Source of the DNA: Desulfobacteraceae bacterium
Lineage (GTDB): Bacteria; Desulfobacterota; DSM-4660; Desulfatiglandales; Desulfatiglandaceae
Assembly (NCBI GenBank): GCA_030642205.1
Contig: DAOWOF010000018.1
Coordinates: 1-17,883 of the forward strand
Direction of reading: 5' to 3'
DNA length: 17,883 bases
Shown here: piece by piece, positions 15,022 through 17,883 of the stretch
Numbering within the stretch: position 1 is the stretch's first letter
How the letters are laid out: the number at the start of each line of letters is the position of its first letter
The notes under the pieces: model-generated
The model's input: the letters and a program-made list of their open reading frames with translations, nothing else
The model's database searches: none
Told to the model about the DNA's origin: nothing
Translations under genes and position numbers: made by a program

Positions 15022-15741
15022 CTAGAAATCTTTCACCAATTGGACCATTTCACGCACAGCCCTTTCGAACCCTACAAGAACCGCTCGACTTACGATGCTA
15101 TGCCCGATACTATACTCCTTAATTTGTGATAATACCTTGAACCGCTTGACATTAACATAGTTTAACCCATGGCCCGCGCTGATTGATAGATTAAGGGTCG
15201 TCGCTATCTCAATTGCTTTGGCTATAAGGATAAAGCGTTTTTTTGCCTCAGACTCTGACAATGCTTCCGAATAATGGCCTGTATGGATTTCCACTATATC
15301 TGCCCCACATCTATGGGCTGCCTCAATTTGAGCCGGATCAGGGTCTACAAAAAAACTGACCTCAATACCACTGTCCTGGAGCTTCTTGGTGACATTCAGG
15401 TAATAATCAATTCTGGCCTTTACATCAAGTCCACCTTCTGTGGTTAGTTCTTCCCGTTTTTCAGGAACCAGGGTTACCAGATCCGGTTTAGTTTCTATGG
15501 CAATACCTATGATCTCTTTTTCCGCGGCCATTTCCATATTGAGTTTTGTCTTTACGGTTTGACGTAACAACCTTAGATCACGATCATTAATATGACGTCT
15601 ATCCTCTCTCAAGTGGCAGATAATTCCTTCTGCTCCAGCAAGCTCTGCCAGCCCGGCTGCCAGCACCGGATCCGGTTCATTGATTCCTCTGGCCTGACGT
15701 ATTGTGGCCACATGGTCTATATTTACTGCTAAACATGCCAT
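15022..15741 (-). CDS. pdxJ: Pyridoxine 5'-phosphate synthase
   Basis: PdxJ closes the ring of pyridoxine 5'-phosphate from deoxyxylulose 5-phosphate and 1-amino-3-hydroxyacetone 3-phosphate in the DXP-dependent route to vitamin B6. The 239-residue TIM-barrel protein has the family hallmarks: NIDHVATIRQARG (7-19), the HLREDRRHI segment (43-51), the Glu-rich loop around LTTEGGLDV, IHTGHYSE, and the phosphate-binding SAGHGLNY near the end. Length is standard. It starts 1 nt after the ybeY stop and ends 2 nt before acpS, a spacing expected of one operon; the pdxJ-acpS pairing is common in proteobacteria. The presence of the DXP-dependent route argues for a Gram-negative-type host. Confidence 0.97.
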   Translation of the reverse strand: MACLAVNIDHVATIRQARGINEPDPVLAAGLAELAGAEGIICHLREDRRHINDRDLRLLRQTVKTKLNMEMAAEKEIIGIAIETKPDLVTLVPEKREELTTEGGLDVKARIDYYLNVTKKLQDSGIEVSFFVDPDPAQIEAAHRCGADIVEIHTGHYSEALSESEAKKRFILIAKAIEIATTLNLSISAGHGLNYVNVKRFKVLSQIKEYSIGHSIVSRAVLVGFERAVREMVQLVKDF

Positions 15742-15742
15742 T

Positions 15743-16186
15743 TTAAGACAACTCCCTTATTATTTCCATTAGTCTTTTTTCTTCTTCTTGCATTTTATGG
15801 GCATCATGTATCGATCTTTCATGATCATATCCCAGAAGATGTAACAGGCCATGTATCAACAAATGGTCTATAGTCTCTTCCAGTAATATATTCTGTTGGC
15901 AAGACTCACGCAAAGCAGTATCCACAGAGATCACCACATCTCCTAACATACCTGTTTGAACTTCCGGGGAAGGCCCTCCGGCCATGGGGAAGGCCAGGAC
16001 ATTGGTAGGCCCGTTTTTGTTTAAATAGGTTTTGTTCAGTCTGGCAATTCCTGCGTCATCGGTAAAAAGGATGCTTAGTTCATTATCATGACATGCCAAG
16101 TCTTTTAAGACTCTCTTCAACCTTGACCTTATCCTGAGAATTTCTAGTCCTGGAGCCTTTTGTTGTAAATCGATCTGAATCTCCAT
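15743..16186 (-). CDS. ybeY: rRNA maturation endoribonuclease
   Basis: YbeY is a zinc-dependent RNase that helps mature the 3' end of 16S rRNA and takes part in ribosome quality control. The 147-residue protein has the signature HGLLHLLGYDH (112-122) with zinc ligands His112, His116 and His122, and the preceding NVLAFPM and GDVVIS strands. The start at 16186 is supported by AAAGG about 6 nt upstream and by a normal family N-terminus (MEIQIDLQQK). It therefore overlaps the 3' end of the HD-phosphohydrolase gene by 101 nt in another frame, far more than the few bases usual in operons. The pairing with a 7TM-HD gene is a conserved arrangement, often preceded by phoH. Confidence 0.95.
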   Translation of the reverse strand: MEIQIDLQQKAPGLEILRIRSRLKRVLKDLACHDNELSILFTDDAGIARLNKTYLNKNGPTNVLAFPMAGGPSPEVQTGMLGDVVISVDTALRESCQQNILLEETIDHLLIHGLLHLLGYDHERSIHDAHKMQEEEKRLMEIIRELS

Positions 16187-17883
16187 TAGCGCCTTTTTTT
16201 ATGTTTGCTGTTTTGACCACCGGGTCAGGGTATTCGATCCGGTTGTGAAAAATACCCCCTAATATCTTATTAAAATTTTTGGCAATTTCATTCAAATCCT
16301 TGAGAGTAAGCTCGCATTCATCCAGTTGCCCGTCAGTAAAAATGTTGTTAATGATTTTTTGAACCATACCCTGTACTCTGGCTGCGGTGGGATCAACCAA
16401 GCTCCTGGAAGCGGCTTCCACCACATCTGCCAGCATTACAAGCCCCGCTTCTTTAGTCTGAGGTTTAGGCCCGGGATACCTGTAATCTTCTTCCTTTACA
16501 GTAATGGCCTTCTCCCCCTTTTTCTCTGCCTGTTCCTTAGCCTTTTCATAAAAAAACTTAATCAGGCTGGTTCCATGGTGCTGTCTTATGATATCAATAA
16601 TTTCATCAACAAGTTTGTTCTCTTTGGCCAGCTCAACTCCATCCTTTATATGGGAGATCAGGATCAGACTACTCATTGATGGAGCCAGCTTCTCATGTTT
16701 ATTTTCCCTTTGGGCCTGATTTTCAATGAAATATAGAGATTTATTTATCTTTCCAATATCATGATAATAAGCGGCCACCTTGACAACCAGGGGATTAGCC
16801 CCAATAGCTTTGGCTGTTGCCTCCACCAGGTTACTGACAATAATGCTGTGATGATATGTCCCAGGGCATTTCATCATCAATTCCCTTAAGAGATGATTAT
16901 CGAGATTAGCCAGTTCCAGGAGCTTGATATTTGTAGTATAGCCAAAGGCCATCTCGATCAATGGAAGGATACCGGTGGCTGTAATTCCAACCATGATGCC
17001 TCCAGTAAAGCCTGCTATCAAAGAAAAAAGGGCATCTATGGTATTGAAGGAACCATAAAGACTAATGATAGGTAAGCCCATAGCCATATTTGCCAAACTG
17101 ACCTTTAAGCCTGCCTTTATCAATACTCCCCGCTCGCGACAATTCCTGACGCCATAAGTTGCAACCAATGAACTTATAAAAAAATATATAAAAAAGTCAA
17201 CCCGTCCACCTACTACCAATGAGGAAAGTAAGGATCCAAGCAAAGAAAAACTTACAGCTGTTCGGGTTCCAAGAGAAATGGACACCAGCATTGCACCACT
17301 TGCAACAGGAATGGAAAAAAGGAGAGTTCTTGATGAAATAAAACCAAGGCTGCGGGATGTTTCTTCAAATATCAGGTCTGAGACCATAACCAATAAAAAG
17401 ATGCCAAGGAGAGTTAATGCTATAAAAAGGAGATCTTTGATTTCGGTCTTGGATTTTCTATTATTCAGCAAACCGACCATATACATTACATAGAGCAAAG
17501 AGGCAATCAAGGCGGCCATGGCCGGAACCCTGGCCAGGACTTCATTTTGTTTAAGTAACTTATATTGCTCCGATATTTTCATGAGATGTTCCGGCGTAAT
17601 TCTTTCTCCTTCCCTTACGAGCATTTCTCCTTTTTTGATTTTAACATAGAATGGTTTAAGATATTTGCGAGCTTCATCATTCCTTAATTCTGTTTCCCTA
17701 TTATTAAATGTAAGGTTAGGTTTCAGGAGCAGATAAGCCATTTTTAAGGAGGCCTTTTGCACTTCGGGCAATATATTATCCGACGACATCTTTACAAGTT
17801 GATCTTTAATTATTTTTTTTGCAGCTGTGAGGTCATAAAATAAATCCAGGTTGATCACTCTTTTTTCATTTTCAGTGATAATA
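16086..17883 (-). CDS. pgpH: 7TM-HD membrane phosphohydrolase (PgpH/YqfF-like), 5' end outside window
   Basis: The frame is open to the window edge, so the N-terminus is missing. A GTG at 17858 is the first possible start in view, but the reading frame continues beyond it without a stop and family members are longer (about 700 residues or more). Counting from 17858, an extracytoplasmic part of the 7TM-HDED domain (1-108) precedes about seven transmembrane helices (about 110-305) and a cytoplasmic HD domain (about 330-545) with YHHSIIV (335-341), YYHDIGK (364-370), QHHGT (426-430) and LADVVEAASR (476-485). In Listeria PgpH this type hydrolyses cyclic di-AMP; whether this organism makes c-di-AMP is not shown. 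The last 40 or so residues after the usual RIEYPDP end form a polar tail, encoded over the beginning of ybeY. Confidence 0.88.
   Translation of the reverse strand, partial: IITENEKRVINLDLFYDLTAAKKIIKDQLVKMSSDNILPEVQKASLKMAYLLLKPNLTFNNRETELRNDEARKYLKPFYVKIKKGEMLVREGERITPEHLMKISEQYKLLKQNEVLARVPAMAALIASLLYVMYMVGLLNNRKSKTEIKDLLFIALTLLGIFLLVMVSDLIFEETSRSLGFISSRTLLFSIPVASGAMLVSISLGTRTAVSFSLLGSLLSSLVVGGRVDFFIYFFISSLVATYGVRNCRERGVLIKAGLKVSLANMAMGLPIISLYGSFNTIDALFSLIAGFTGGIMVGITATGILPLIEMAFGYTTNIKLLELANLDNHLLRELMMKCPGTYHHSIIVSNLVEATAKAIGANPLVVKVAAYYHDIGKINKSLYFIENQAQRENKHEKLAPSMSSLILISHIKDGVELAKENKLVDEIIDIIRQHHGTSLIKFFYEKAKEQAEKKGEKAITVKEEDYRYPGPKPQTKEAGLVMLADVVEAASRSLVDPTAARVQGMVQKIINNIFTDGQLDECELTLKDLNEIAKNFNKILGGIFHNRIEYPDPVVKTANIKKGANGDSDRFTTKGSRTRNSQDKVKVEESLKRLGMS

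Overview
The window is an AT-rich (about 40 % GC by eye) bacterial chromosome segment made almost entirely of housekeeping genes. Gene content and order (a 7TM-HD phosphohydrolase gene, ybeY, pdxJ, acpS, tsaE and lysC in one direction, plus a CHASE2-type Ser/Thr kinase and ADP-forming acyl-CoA synthetase subunits) best fit a Desulfobacterota ('deltaproteobacterial') anaerobe. That placement is inference from remembered synteny, not from a marker gene. No rRNA, tRNA, CRISPR array, insertion sequence or phage gene was found.

Layout: Positions 1-518 hold no convincing gene, but contain a perfect 15-bp stem-loop just upstream of the first gene. On the + strand, 519-3367 is a two-gene operon of paralogous ADP-forming acyl-CoA synthetase alpha-type subunits that overlap by ATGA. 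A strong bidirectional terminator (3373-3420) separates them from everything else, which lies on the - strand. In transcription order (right to left) these are: 7TM-HD phosphohydrolase (cut by the window edge), ybeY, pdxJ, acpS (frameshifted at an A7 tract), tsaE, a 123-nt gap, lysC, a comEA-like helix-hairpin-helix protein, a CHASE2/TPR-like/Ser-Thr kinase, tsaD, a DUF2062 membrane protein, rsmA, panC, a 300-nt regulatory gap, metK and ahcY.

How the genes work together: metK and ahcY form the SAM synthesis and SAH disposal pair. tsaE and tsaD both serve tRNA t6A modification, while ybeY and rsmA act on rRNA. pdxJ, panC and acpS supply PLP, pantothenate (for CoA) and the phosphopantetheine arm of ACP. 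lysC opens the aspartate-family amino-acid pathway. The kinase and the HD protein are the signalling members, and the kinase has an extracytoplasmic sensor domain. Tight spacing and overlaps from the 7TM-HD gene to tsaE, and from lysC to panC, suggest two long co-transcribed blocks.

Most noteworthy: (1) acpS is split into two frames, and a single -1 shift at A_AAA_AAA restores a protein of exactly the expected length with both metal-binding residues. This could be recoding, transcriptional slippage, a real mutation or a sequencing error. (2) Two divergent acyl-CoA synthetase alpha paralogs occur in tandem with no ATP-grasp beta subunit. (3) A perfect stem-loop sits at the start of that operon. 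(4) The 7TM-HD gene and ybeY overlap by 101 nt. (5) The ahcY product is of the archaeal/Thermotoga-like form and lacks the usual C-terminal tail. I did not find a clear multi-gene undescribed system; the acyl-CoA synthetase pair is the nearest candidate.
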